Source: Raphanus sativus
Taxonomy: Eukaryota > Streptophyta > Magnoliopsida > Brassicales > Brassicaceae
Length of the DNA: 64,000 nt
Assembly: GCF_000801105.2 (NCBI RefSeq)
Contig: NC_079516.1
Location: 30,355,643 to 30,419,642, forward strand
Reading direction: 5' to 3'
Shown: piece after piece, positions 21,454 to 31,835 of the stretch
Layout of the letters: each line of letters opens with the position of its first letter
How positions within the stretch are numbered: the stretch's first letter is position 1
Notes under the pieces: model-generated
Databases searched by the model: none
What the model saw: only the letters and a program-made list of their open reading frames with translations
Told to the model about the DNA's origin: nothing
Position numbers and translations under genes: made by a program

Positions 21454-23194
21454 GTGTCAAGATCCTAACCGTGTTGCAATCTGCAGGCGTATCCGGAAAT
21501 GACATCGTTGATGTCAATCGATGCGGACTAGTTGGTGTCGATCGACACCATTGTGATCCTCCGAAACTTAGTGAACTTTCCACTTCAAAGTCTCCTTCTT
21601 GTAGCTTCTCATGCTTCACCACTTGCCAGCAATCATCATCTATAATGGCATTCACGTGGTGTTTCCTTCTTCTTTCTCCTACTTCCTTAGAAGTCCCAAT
21701 TCTCCTGATAGGGTCTTCAGTCTGAACAATTTGTGTCTCAAGTTTCTTAACTTGAGTGCAAATGGTGTCTATCCTTGTGGTCAGATTGTTGAAGACAGAG
21801 TCAATCTTCCCATTGAAGTCTACTGTACGCTTCTGCTGTCCTTCTAGAACTCTATCAATCATGGCATCAAACTTACTCTCCTGGGTGGGTGGTGGTGGGT
21901 TTTGGTAAGCTGAGTTGCCGTAGTTCCTGGTGTTGGTGAAGGGTTTCTGATACTGTGAACTCTGGTTGTAGTTACTCTTCTGACCACTGCCAAAAAAGTT
22001 TCTGTTTCCACTCTGGTTTCCATATCTCTGAAATCCAGTACCTCCAATGTAGTTCACACCTTCTTCTGTATCATTTTCTAGCCTCTCCTTCTTCAGTTGA
22101 GCAGACTGGCTGCCCCAGAAATGCATGTAAAGCATCTATCTTGGCTCTGACTTCATTCATCTGGTCTTCCCCGATGGCTGCAACCGATTTCTTCTTGCCA
22201 GAGTCAGTGTTCTTGGTGCTGCTGCTGTTGGCTAGGTTCTCAATAAGTCAGAGGCAGTATCAAGAGCCATCTGACACCTCAAGGCGATAACTCTATAGAA
22301 AGTACTTAGCAGTTGTACTTCATTGAATCCATGGTGTGGACAGTCTCGCCGGAAGAACATAAATCTGATCCACGCGTCTTTAAAAGTCTCACCGGGCTTT
22401 TGCGCGAAAGTGGCAATTTTGTTCCTTAAGTCTTCAGCGCGTGCCTCATCAAAGAAATTACGCAGGAAGCCATTTTTGATGTCGGCCCAGGATGTCAGTG
22501 ATCCTGTAGGTAGCTGCTTGAGCCAGTGTGAAGCTTCTCCAATCAGTGAGTATTTGAAGAGCTTGCAGAGTAGGTAGTCCTCAGGGACTCCATCCATACG
22601 AATAGCAGCGATAATATCCTCGAACCTCTCCAGATGGACCATATGATGCTCGCGTGATAACCTATAATAAGGTATCTGAGACACGAGAGAGTAGTACTGA
22701 GGCTTGAGCTCGAAGTTCGGCTTCTGAATCTCTGGAAGTCGAATAGCTGATCTGTTGGTGTAGTACTCGTCTGGACGATTGTAGTCTGCCAAGGATCGTG
22801 TTTGAGCTTCTCCTATAGCCTCAGCTTCAGGATCAGGGATTATGTTTCCCTGTGCATCTAGCTTCTGACATGTTGCATTACGCAGATGACCATCTTGGTC
22901 ATACAGGTTTCCATTCTGGTCCTGCCTGAGAATAACAATCGCAACAATGCTTCGTAGTTAAGTATCGATCGATGTACGGTGAGTAGTATCGAACGATGTG
23001 GATCGGCGAACGGTATCGGTCGACGGTTCTGTCTGAGTGTCGGTCGACGGTTGAACGTGAATATCGGTCGACGGTACTGCGGTTCTGTCGATCGATGCGG
23101 AGCGTAGGTCTTTGCGGATTGAACGTTCCAAGTGTGCAGGATCTTCTGAGAATAGTAGTTGATTTCCCTTCTTGCTTCTGGTACTGCTGGACAT
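21454..23194 (-). pseudogene. Ath-N gag, copy B, broken
   Basis: Athila gag: start MSSSTRSKKGNQLLF at 23194, a Ser-Ile/Thr-Asp repeat linker (23090-22960), then YNRPDEYYTNRSAI (about 22780), HLERFEDIIAAI, the capsid-type segment LLCKLFKYSLIGEASHWLKQ (22490-22570) and CPHHGFNEVQLLSTFY (22300-22340). A Gln/Asn/Gly-rich region follows (21900-22060), where Athila gags are usually basic and low in complexity. A TAA near 22957, a stop/deletion at 22232-22240 and a frame change near 22135 break it. Confidence 0.85.
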
Positions 23195-23290
23195 GTACCT
23201 GAAAAGACAAGAAAAAATTTAATCAGAAAAGGGGGTAAAGAAAAGAAAAACCTAAGATTAATAAAATTAAATCTAATAGCGATCAAAGCT

Positions 23291-23307
23291 CTCCGGCAAC
23301 GGCGCCA
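23291..23307 (-). other. Primer binding site, tRNA-Asp type, Ath-N copy B
   Basis: CCGGCAACGGCGCCA next to the LTR start equals the 3' end of plant tRNA-Asp (CCCCGGCAACGGCGCCA) apart from a change at its first bases. tRNA-Asp priming is known for Athila elements. The same site occurs at 38731-38747, 53496-53511 and 57378-57394. Confidence 0.85.
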
Positions 23308-23311
23308 AATT

Positions 23312-25934
23312 TGATAGTGCTCAAATTACCCAGTAGAACTTACTCTCTCAAATAAGAGGTACAGCTGTAGTACTTAGGGATCGAATCACGAAGAGCTAGG
23401 GAACCAATTAAATCTAATCAATTAATCAATTCTAGGTGAAGTTGGTTTTAATGATGAAAATGTAAATAACAATTCCTAAAATGAGCAAGGTAGTTGCTCT
23501 AACTAACAATATGATGGGTGTTTCAATGAAATGAAGAGTGCTAGACTTAGGGCTTTTATTCAGGAATGGAGATTATAATATCTATAAATGCCTAACAAGT
23601 TGCTTGCATGATACTATAGAACTCAGTCGTTTAACTCTCAGTGATGAATCACTGGTTAATAATCTAGATCTCTGGCCTCAACTGTCGTATGTTGACACAG
23701 AAAAAGAGTCGATCGATATCCTTTAGAGATATCGAGCGATACACCTTTCGCTCGGCGATCGATTCACCTGTCGGGATATCGATCGACGGCTTCTACATAG
23801 TCTACAGATTACCCCAACTTCTTGTTCAGTCTTTTATTAGGAATGATACCAAGGAGTGGGATATACAACTTTTGCGAGATTTTTTTCCATCCAGGAGATA
23901 TCCCGTTGATACTTGGAATAAAACCCTCCCATTCTTTTGCTACGGATGGGTATGCTTGGAACCACACAAAATCAGGAGTGTACACAGTCAAGTCGAGGTA
24001 CGATCTACTACAATCGACCAAAATGGATTCATGTACTGAGGTCCGAGAACCAAGCACCACGAGACTTAAAAGTCATGTATGGAAGATTAAGGCGCCAAGT
24101 AAGATACAACACTTCTTATGGCAGGCTATATCTGGTTGTGTGGCGACGGCAGAGAGGCTCACTTATAGACACTTGGGCACCGATAGGAGTTGTCCTAGAT
24201 GTGCTGGCCCAGAGGAGTCGATCAATCATCTTCTTTTTGAATGCCCCCAGCCCTTCAGATTTGGGCTTTATCGAACTATCCGCCCATTCCGGGTGACTTC
24301 CCGAGTAAATCTATTTACAAAAACATGAACTTTCTGTTTTGGGAAAGAAAAGAGGTGGCTCCCTTGAGACCACAATTCGATACCTTTCCATGGATCTTTT
24401 GGTACATTTGGAAGGCTAGGAACGACAAACTCTTCAATGAGAAAGTCGTCTCCCCAATGGATACTCTACAACATGCTTCCCTTGAAGCAGAATGCTGGAG
24501 GAAGGTAAATGAAAAGGAACAAACAGATGAGGATCAGGATGACCCTCCTACCACAGCGATAGAGATGCCTCCCGAGATATCCTGAATCCCTACATGCCAA
24601 ATTGATGCATCATGGATCAATAATGGCAATGTTAGTGGGCTAGGGTGGAGTCTTAAGGATCATATCGGAAATGAGATGTTTGGATTACGGGCTTGTACTA
24701 GAAGCCTCTCAGCGCTCCATGCTGAGATGGACGGTCTACTCTGGGCGATCTCATGTATGGGAGAGAGAAGGTTCACATCGATACGGTTCGAAACAGACTG
24801 TTCGGACCTAGTGGACATGACCACAAACCCGGAAGAATGGCCAACCTTTACAACGAAGATCGACATGTTCCACCGACTACAGGATAACTTTGAGGATGTG
24901 ACCCTTAGTCACATTCCTCGAAGTAGGAATGGTCGTGCGGATGCTTTGGCAAAGGAAGCTAAGATAAAAGGATACATATTTTCCCATATAGATCAGACTC
25001 GGACAGACGGAGATGCTCCCCGGAGAATCAACTCGTCTAGACCCCACTTGATCTAGTACATTGGGCAGCCGACAAAAAAAAAGATATGTCTAGGCAAGCC
25101 GATAATGAACACTAGATCTCAAGGAGGGCGGTTAGCTCTTCTCCAAGGAGATACTAGTTCAAATAGATAATTCAAGATATCAAAGATCCTAGTGATTTAT
25201 ATTCTAGTTAGCTACTCTAGAACAAGCATAGGGTGCAATATATTTGATGAATATCACAACTTAGCAATTATGGTTTGGGACTAATCCCACAAACCTATTT
25301 AAACCCTAGATCTAACAAGTAGACTACTCAGACATAGCTAAGCAAATCATAACAATAGATAGATGAAAGAATTGCATAGATAGATGAAAGTAGAATAACA
25401 AATGGAGTTCACAAATCTCTCCAATCTCTCAAAACATGTAAAACTCTAGTCTCTCTCTCACACTCTCTGCTTTGTCTTTCAAGACTTGCTTTTCTTAGAC
25501 TCTTCAAAGCTTGCCGTCAAAAACACTTAGCAGGAATATTTAAGCATTTCCATTAGGTTAAAAACTTGTCAGGGGCAATCTCGTAATTTGGTGAAGTAGT
25601 CGGCTAAACCATTTCGTCCTCGATATCGATCGACAAAACAAGATGTGTATCGATCGATTATAATCTTCTAGTACGCGGATCTTCTCAGCTACATCGATCG
25701 ACAACTCTGCATGAGTATCGATTGATTCTTATCACAATGTTAACTTCCGACTTGGTCTTGAATGGTCAACTCGGGTGTATCATCTCTTGTACTCCAAAAT
25801 GCTCCAAAAACATCACTTTATCATGAAACGCTCCTGAACCTGAAAACATACCTAACAGGCTAGAAAACTCATTAGTTATATAATAAAATACTAGTATACC
25901 ATGGTAGAAAATAGGTGAAATCTATGGTATATCA
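23312..25934 (-). repeat. 5' LTR of Ath-N copy B, interrupted by a LINE
   Basis: TGATAGTGCTC...GGTATATCA. Removing 23796-25082 leaves about 1336 bp, against 1349 bp for the 3' LTR, with close sequence identity along the whole length. Confidence 0.92.
23796..25082 (+). mobile_element. 5'-truncated L1-type LINE in the Ath-N 5' LTR
   Basis: Encodes the 3' end of a plant non-LTR retrotransposon. A reverse-transcriptase zinc-binding segment (PSKIQHFLWQAISGCVATAE..CPRCAGPEESINHLLFECP, 24090-24250) is followed by an RNase H domain (24600-25056: QIDASWIN, LHAEMDGLLW, FETDCSDLVDM, SRNGRADALAKEA) and a 9-A tail. There is a frameshift near 23990. The start corresponds to about 34209 of the LINE at 32859. 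No TSD is evident; the LTR reads through as GGCTTCTA|GATATG. Confidence 0.88.
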
Positions 25935-26280
25935 GTTTTGCAACCACAAATTCCCATTTTCGGTCAAAAGTCTTGGTCTTTGGTCTTTGGTCTTTGTTCT
26001 TTGGTCAAGTTTTAATATTTATGAGTTTTCAAGTTTTTAGATGTTGACTAAACCTTTTGTATTCTTTGCCTATTATATAAAGGCCATTTGATCAATGAAA
26101 TAAAATAAGTTTTGAGTGTTTATTTTTGGAACCTTGAGAGGGTATCTCACTTTTCTTGTTCTTGGTGTGGTTAGCTCCAAGTAACTCTCTCTTTCTCGTT
26201 GGACCGGTGCGTCACATCCGGCAGCAGATCGAGTTTGCTTCCTTGTCGGACCTGTGAGTCATATCAGGCGACAATCAAGC

Positions 26281-26430
26281 ACCTCTGGTAGTATCATTGG
26301 GTCATTCCGCAACCCTTTGTGTAACCGTTCAGTCCATCAGTTCTCATCGGAGTTCACCTCTGGTAGTATCATTGGGCCTTCCGCAACCCTTTGTGTCACC
26401 GTTCGTTCCATAGTTCTCTTTCGGAGTTCA
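26281..26430 (+). repeat. About 80-bp tandem duplication in the TRIM-like LTR
   Basis: CCTCTGGTAGTATCATTGGG and CCGCAACCCTTTGTGT occur twice, from about 26281 and about 26357. Confidence 0.85.
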
Positions 26431-26482
26431 TATCCTTCACAAACCGATTGAGTGATCCTGTCCAATCTCAGGACGTATCAAG

Positions 26483-26494
26483 TGGTATCAGAGC
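26483..26494 (+). other. Primer binding site, initiator tRNA-Met type
   Basis: TGGTATCAGAGC, the complement of the 3' end of plant initiator tRNA-Met, two bases after the LTR end GTATCA. This is the usual PBS of Ty1/copia and TRIM elements. Confidence 0.93.
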
Positions 26495-26655
26495 CACTCA
26501 ACCGGTACTATCTATTCATTTTTCTCATATTTCCATCTTCTTCATCCATCTTCTACCTTTCATCTTCTTTTCTAAAAAAAAAAAAGTTCTACGAAAAGCC
26601 GAGAGATCATTTTATCTGAAGCTAAAGAAATACATATTTGAGGGCAAATCTTTTT

Positions 26656-26669
26656 AAAGAAGGAGGGAA
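26656..26669 (+). other. Polypurine tract of the TRIM-like element
   Basis: AAAGAAGGAGGGAA immediately before the right LTR start TGATGTGCCC at 26670. Confidence 0.85.
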
Positions 26670-26824
26670 TGATGTGCCCTGAATCAGCAGCAAAAACAAA
26701 TCAAGAAAGTTTGGCTTTTGGGCTTGAGTTTTAAACGAGATGGGCTTGACGATTTATGAAAATATGTTTATGAACATGCTTCAGCCCAAAGAAAGAAAGG
26801 CCCAACAAGAAACGAGAAGGTACG

Positions 26825-27950
26825 ATCCCTCCCAGTTTGCTCCTAGCTTTCCTGCGTTTCGTTCGGCAGTGTTCTGGAAGACTTTGCGCAAAACTAAGTC
26901 TCCTACGTGAAATCGGCAATTTCGGACGTTGGAGTTATAGTATTTTGCGGCTGCGTGTTGATAGTTTTGAATTCTGGTCAGGGCCCGGTCTCGTTGTTTG
27001 TTGACGAGATCGAGGTTATCCAATAGCATGGCATTGTTGATTTCTTCATGTTCCGGGAGAAGCCGTCTATGGATTCCGGGAAATTCGACCTCTGCGGGAA
27101 TCATGCATTCGGTGCCATATACGAGGGCGAAGGGTGTTTCTCCCGTTGCACGCCTCAGAGTTTTGCGATGTGACCACATGACTCCTTCGAGTTCCTCCGC
27201 CCATCTGCCCTTCTTTTCATCCAAACGTTTCTTAAGTCCGTCGAGGACGGTCTTATTGATTCTTTCTGCCTGTCCGTTGAATTGCGGATACCTGGGAGTT
27301 GATTTGTTTAATCGTATCTTCCATTTTTCGCAAAATGCTTCGAAGCGAGTAGAGATGAACTGGGATCCGTTATCCGTTACTATTTCGTACGGGACTCCAT
27401 GTCTGCAGATAATGTTTTTCCATACGAAATTTTCGACTTGGACGTCTTTTAGACTTGCGTATGATTCGGCTTCTACCCATTTTGAAAAGAAATCCGTGAG
27501 GACCAGCAGAAAACGTTTTTGCTTGGAATTGTGAAGAGGCCCTACGATATCCATAGCCCAACGCATGAAAGGGTATGGTGACGTAATGGAGGAGAGTTCT
27601 TCCGCAGGTTGCCGAATAGTCGGAGCGTGCCTCTGGCATTTTTCACATTTTTGTGTGAATTTGTCGCAATCTCCGATCATCGTTGGCCAGTAATACCCGT
27701 GGCGTTTGATTTTTACGGCGAGCGATCTTCCGCCGGAATGATTTCCGCATGAACCGGAGTGAACTTCTTCCATTACTTTTCTCGCCTTATTTCCTTCTAA
27801 ACACGTCATGAGTGGACAAGAGAATTTACACTTGTAAATTTCTCCGTCGACCGTTACATAACAAGCGGCTTGGGTTCGGATTTTTTGAGCTGCCCACTTC
27901 TCGGGGGTTATTTTCCGTCGATGATATACGCTCGTATCTTCTCCAGCCAT
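26825..27950 (-). pseudogene. Tat-A integrase
   Basis: Long minus-strand reading, open over almost all its length (the codon after the C-terminal domain runs into TRIM sequence). Near the start is an H2C2 zinc finger ([31 protein letters not shown]). The DDE core follows: first Asp in AMDIVGPLH, second in [12 protein letters not shown], Glu in FNGQAERINKTV. The C-terminal end has ERNAGKLGANWEGSY. It inserts cDNA into the genome. The C-terminus is cut off at 26824 by the TRIM-like LTR. The second Asp (TDNG) is intact, unlike Tat-B (TENG). Confidence 0.88.
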
Positions 27951-29107
27951 GGCATATCGCAGCCATATTCGTTTTGTTCTGGCGTTTCCTCTGATTGGAC
28001 TGTGATTTCCTCTTTGTTATCATCTTGAATGAGATTGATGACGACGAGAGGTCCAATGCTCGGTAGTTCGATGAACTCGACCGGGATTACTCTTTTAAGT
28101 CTCGAATCCAAGGCCAGGGCTGCGAGGGCGTGTGCTTGCGTATTCTCGGAACGAGGAATTCGAGTGAGAGCGAAAGAATCAAAGTCTTAGGACAAATTTT
28201 GGACTAGTTTGAGGTATGCTACCATCCTTTCGTCCCTGGCTTCGTAGTCCCCGCTATACTGGCTCGCAACTAGTTGAGAGTCGCAGTAAGTATGGATGTT
28301 TCATATCTTCAACCTGTGGGCTAATCGTAATCCCGCAATAAGGGCCTCGTATTCTGCCTCGTTATTCGATGCGTGGAACTCCAATCTAAATGATTGTTCG
28401 AGGATCTCTCCTGTCGGCGATGTCAGGCGGATGCCGATACCGGATCCTTGTTTTGACGAAGATCCATCAACGTGAAGGAGCCAAGTCGAGTTAGGCTCTT
28501 TGTTAGTTATGGCTTTGGTCGGTAGTTCCACCAAGAAGTCCGCGAGTACTTGAGACTTCGCGCTCGTTCTGGGACGATAATCTATATCGTACTCGCTGAA
28601 TTCGACGGCCCATTTGGCTAACCTTCCCGACTGGCTCGGACTATGCAAGATAGTTCGGATGGGGAAAGTTGTAAGGATGGCGATGGTGTGGGATTGAAAA
28701 TACGGTCGAAGCTTCCATGCTGATGTTACGACCGTGTATGCTAATTTTTCCATCAGAGGATACCATGTTTCGGGGTCCAGCAATGTTTTGCTTACGTAGA
28801 AGATGGGTTTCTGATCTCCACGTTCTTCCCGGATCAGGACGCCACTAACGGCGGTTGCCGATACTGCTATGTATAGGAATAGAGGCTTCTCTTCCACGGG
28901 TTTTGCGAGAACTGGGGGAGTCGGCAGATAGTGCTTTCGTTGTTTGAATGCGTCTTCGCACTCATACGACCACTCGAATCTTTTGTTTCCCCGCAAGACA
29001 TCGTAGAAAGGTAAGCATTTGTCCGTTGAGCGGGATATGAACCGATTGAGTGCTGCGACCCTCCCGGTCAACCTTTGTACTTCTCGCTTGTTTTGGGGAG
29101 AGGCCAT
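27951..29107 (-). pseudogene. Tat-A RNase H plus second (archaeal-type) RNase H
   Basis: Continues from RT. The RT-linked RNase H region is LFLYIAVSATAVSGVLIREE (about 28850), in which the usual catalytic residues are not evident. It is followed by a second RNase H: STWLLHVDGSSSKQGSGIGI (28420-28480, first Asp), SNNEAEYEALIAGLRLAH (Glu) and, after a frame change at 28301, YCDSQLVASQYSG (third Asp, about 28270). An extra RNase H after the RT-linked one is the hallmark of the Tat lineage. Two or more frame changes precede the integrase. Confidence 0.85.
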
Positions 29108-29612
29108 CCCGATGAGTGCATCGATCTGTTTTGGGTTTCATGTTATGTGAATTCAACCAAGCGAAGCACTCCTCAAGATGGTCAACATGGTTGTTAGAGT
29201 GTAGGGATTTGACGAGCATATCGTCGATGTAAACCTCCATTGTTTTTCCAAGTTGATCGGCTAATATTTGATTGACGAGTCTTTGATACGTTGCGCCGGC
29301 GTTCTTAAGGCCAAAAGGCATTACTTTGTAGCAATAAGTTCTGCGGTCCGTAATGAATGCTGTTTTCTTGCGGTCGTCTGGATTCATCATAATCTGATTG
29401 TATCCTAAGAACGCGTCCATGAAGGATAAGAGTTTGTTTCCTGCCGTCGCTTCAACTAACCGGTCGATGTGCAGCAAAGGAAAACTATCTTTCGGGCAAG
29501 CTTTATTGAGATCGGTAAAATCGACGCACACTCGCCATTTTCCGTTCTTCTTTTTTACCACGACGGGATTCGCAAACCAATTGGGGTAACGGACTTCCGT
29601 TATTGACCCCAC
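28962..29612 (-). pseudogene. Tat-A reverse transcriptase
   Basis: Palm and finger motifs are in order: NGKWRVCVDFTDLNKACPKD, FMDAFLGYNQIMM, YCYKVMPFGLKNAGATYQR and the catalytic YIDDMLVKS near 29225. After MKPK (about 29135) a deletion shifts the frame and removes the thumb start. Two in-frame stops (TGA near 29672, TAA near 29820) separate it from the protease. Confidence 0.88.
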
Positions 29613-29819
29613 TTTGAGAAGTTTTTCGACTTCCTCGTTGACCGCGGTTGCTTGTTCGGGGCCTAGCTTTCACCTTTTCTGCTTGATTGGTTTGAACGTT
29701 GGGTCGGTATTCAGTTCATGGCAGGTAATGTTAATGTCGATTCCTGGCATGTCCTCCGCAGCCCATGCGAATGTGTGGAGATTTTTCTTAAGACAAGTTA
29801 CGAGTTTTGTCTTCAAAGG

Positions 29820-30422
29820 TTAGCGGAGATTGGCTCCGATTTTGACGCATCGCTCTGGGAATGCTTCATCGAGACAAACCGTAACTACGGGTTCACAGGT
29901 TGGTTCGCATTTTTCTTCTAGGGCATCAGCCCTTCGAGATTGCCAGAAGAGTTCAGCCAAATCCTGAGTGTCTTCGTCTGAAATCTTTTTTTTAGTTTTC
30001 TTGGGAGCGGTGTCGAGATCGGACCTCTTGCGCTTAAGTTCCGCAGCGAGGCATATCCGCGACATTTTGGAATTTCCCCAGATCGTTTCGATCCCGTGGG
30101 TGGTCGGAAACTTAAGGCACATATGATACGTCGACACTCCCTTGATAAATTCCATGAGAGCAGTCCCGGCTTTGACTGCGAAACTGATCCACCCCGAAGC
30201 GATAGTGGGTTCTCCTGAAAGCCCTATTAGTGGGCTAGAGTCTTCCGTGATTTTCGACGGATCGACCTTCATCTTTGCGAGAGTCTCTTTGAAGATGATG
30301 TTAACCGAGTTTCCGGTGTCAATCAGTACTCTCGCGACGTCGATGTCGTGGATTATCAGCTCAATTACCAGGAGGTCATCGCGAGGTTTGGTCTGTTCGA
30401 CTGGAAAAGATGAGATTTCCAT
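29820..30422 (-). pseudogene. Tat-A protease region
   Basis: Aspartic protease with ARVLIDTGNSVNIIF (about 30310), the D-T-G triplet, and LMEFIKGVSTYHMCLKFPTT (about 30100-30170). A Lys/Arg-rich linker follows. The upstream gag that a complete Tat would carry is missing: the reading starts directly after the PBS region, so gag was deleted. Confidence 0.82.
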
Positions 30423-30477
30423 CTCGTTTCTGATTGTTTAGCGGTTTTTGTGGGTAAGATTGATCTGTACCCTCCCC

Positions 30478-30493
30478 CTCCTTCTAGCGCCAA
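30478..30493 (-). other. Tat-A primer binding site
   Basis: CTCCTTCTAGCGCCA directly beside the LTR start; its complement TGGCGCTAGAAGGAG would pair with a tRNA 3' end. The same 15 bases lie at 59894-59908 beside the Tat-B2 LTR. I could not name the tRNA. Confidence 0.75.
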
Positions 30494-30874
30494 ACTGTGG
30501 GAACCGAAATTCGCACCGTCAATATTTCGTATAAATAAGGAAACTAGGAAAACTCTAATTTCCCAGAGGTCCCGGATTTCTGAGAAACCACACGTCAAGC
30601 AATCAGAACACGACAATAAACGAGAAATAAAGTAAAAATCGTAAAAAGAGAGCAATAAAGGGTTTTATTCCGAATCTGCGTTTGAGCGTAACAACAACAA
30701 GGTAACGTGCTTCGGCTACGAGAGCTATCGGCGAGATCCCTAGTCTAATACCCGAAGGTGGCTAAACCTAATTGAGTCGCAGCTCGAATAACAAAAACGG
30801 AAAGTTGCCTAAAATGCTTTAAGTGCTATGTTTGCTCTGAAAGATGTCTCTCCCTATGCCTCTCGCCTTGAACT

Positions 30875-30885
30875 CCTTATATACT
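30875..30885 (-). promoter_or_regulatory. TATA box of Tat LTR
   Basis: GTATATAAGG on the minus strand. The same box in the solo LTR is TATATAAGGGG at 40136-40146. Conservation and position fit the LTR promoter. Confidence 0.6.
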
Positions 30886-31326
30886 CCCTCATAGGTCGGT
30901 TTACGCATTCCCCTTTTGCCCTTAAGCCGTCATAGTCGAAAAATGGGAATATTCCATTTTTCTGATCTTCATGATTATCTGCGGAAAGTTTCCATTTATC
31001 CGCGGAAACTGATGTTTATCCTCCAAGCATAAATCATCATAAGATTTATGGGATTTTAAGAAATCGTAAGTGGGCCTCAAATCAAGTTTAGGACCTCCGA
31101 GCCGTCTTTCGATTTGAGACGTTTGTTGTGATTTCTCCGATAAAGTTAAGTTTTCGCGGTTTTATCGTAAACCGAACGGACGATCCCATTTGATCGAGAG
31201 ATCAAGAAATGGTTAGTCGTGGCTTGCGGAGAATTGTTATATGGATAGTCGAGAATGCATAGTTTTACGTCGTATCGTTGTTTCGAAAGACACCGGACGT
31301 TTTGAAAAATGATCGATGTACGAATG

Positions 31327-31507
31327 CTCGGTCGCTATAGCGACCGAGAACTTCGTATGGAGCTCGGTTGCTATAGTGACCGAGTCTTCGTATGGAGCTC
31401 GGTTGCTATAGGGACTGAGTCTTCGTATGGAGCTCGGTCGCTATACGAAGACTCGGTCACTATAGCGACCGAGCTCGAGACAAGCTCGGTCCCTATAGCG
31501 ACCGAAC
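31327..31507. repeat. Array of TCGGTCGCTATAGCGACCGA palindromes in the Tat-A LTR
   Basis: About five diverged copies of a palindrome based on CGGTCGCTATAGCGACCG, spaced about 36 bp by AACTTCGTATGGA-type spacers. One copy is split by an internal inversion-like CGAAGACTCGG. Confidence 0.9.
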
Positions 31508-31724
31508 TTTGTATGATCCTGCGATTGCCAAGCCCCTATCCTCGCGTTTAACGATCTTTTGTTATCTCCATTGATCGTGTTTTAACGAGAACTTCGTTTA
31601 ATCGCGGAATATTTTGCAAGGAAACGATTTTTACGATTTCTTTTTGTAAAAATAAAAAAAGTTTTAATTTATCGAATGTTTTGATACTAACTTCGTAGCG
31701 ACGGTTTTTGACCCCAACAAAATC

Positions 31725-31810
31725 CTTTATCTTGGCTGTGCTTCAGCTTCCACCCATTTTCTGAAATAGTCAGTCACTACTAGCAGGAAGACCTTCTACC
31801 CCGGTGCCAT
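31725..31810 (-). pseudogene. Tat-B integrase core fragment (first catalytic region)
   Basis: Minus-strand reading of the segment before the insertion: KVFLLVVTDYF.KWVEAEA. It is the upstream continuation of 11489-11603. It joins a Ser-Ile-Asp minisatellite at 31815-31840 by a deletion that removed the MDIVG region still seen at 37085-37125. Confidence 0.7.
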
Positions 31811-31835
31811 TGGGAATTTCCCAATGGGAACTTAG

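Larger units (their letters stand above)
15245..25934 (-). mobile_element. Ath-N copy B: full-length Athila-like element lacking RT and integrase
   Basis: A complete insertion bounded by TGATA...TATCA and flanked by GTTTT on both sides (15240-15244 and 25935-25939). Order on the minus strand: 5' LTR (23312-25934, with a LINE inside), PBS for tRNA-Asp, gag, protease, TCGATCGA-rich leader, third ORF, hairpin, non-coding region, PPT, 3' LTR (15245-16593). No RT, RNase H or integrase reading was found between the protease (ends 20441) and the third ORF (starts 19864). The element is thus non-autonomous as it stands, resembling the LARD or TR-GAG class. All ORFs carry stops or shifts. Confidence 0.9.
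14271..26824 (+). mobile_element. Copia/TRIM-like short LTR element with nested insertions
   Basis: Two direct copies of an LTR starting TGATGTGCCCT (14271 and 26670) flank an internal region of only about 190 bp (26481-26669). That region has a PBS and a PPT but no gene. The left LTR is about 766 bp once its two insertions (14290-15038 and 15240-25934) are removed. The right LTR stops at GAGAAGGTACG (26824), where Tat-A integrase sequence starts. The LTR is longer than in typical TRIMs, so an internally deleted copia element is equally possible. Confidence 0.72.
11604..31719 (-). mobile_element. Tat-A: Tat-like LTR retrotransposon with nested insertions
   Basis: Minus-strand element starting TGTGGGAACC (left) and ending CCCCAACA (right), flanked by AGATC (11599-11603) and AAATC (31720-31724), a 5-bp TSD with one change. 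Deleting the element restores the Tat-B integrase reading, as in 37005-37020. In its own 5' to 3' direction the order is: 5' LTR, PBS, PR, RT, RNase H plus a second RNase H, integrase, non-coding region, an ORF in antisense, and a truncated 3' LTR. The gag is largely missing. A copia/TRIM-like element (14271-26824) interrupts it between the non-coding region and the integrase. Confidence 0.82.
30496..31719 (-). repeat. Tat-A 5' LTR
   Basis: 1224 bp, TGTGGGAACC...CCCCAACA. On the minus strand the TATA-like GTATATAAGG (30875-30884) precedes GAGTTCAAGGCGAGAGGC. It holds a palindrome array (31327-31507). A full-length relative in plus orientation is the solo LTR at 39244-40581. Confidence 0.9.

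Noticed and set aside
23291..23307. tRNA gene at the GGCAACGGCGCCA sites
   Set aside because: Only the 3' 15-17 bases of tRNA-Asp are present, next to LTR ends. They are primer binding sites.
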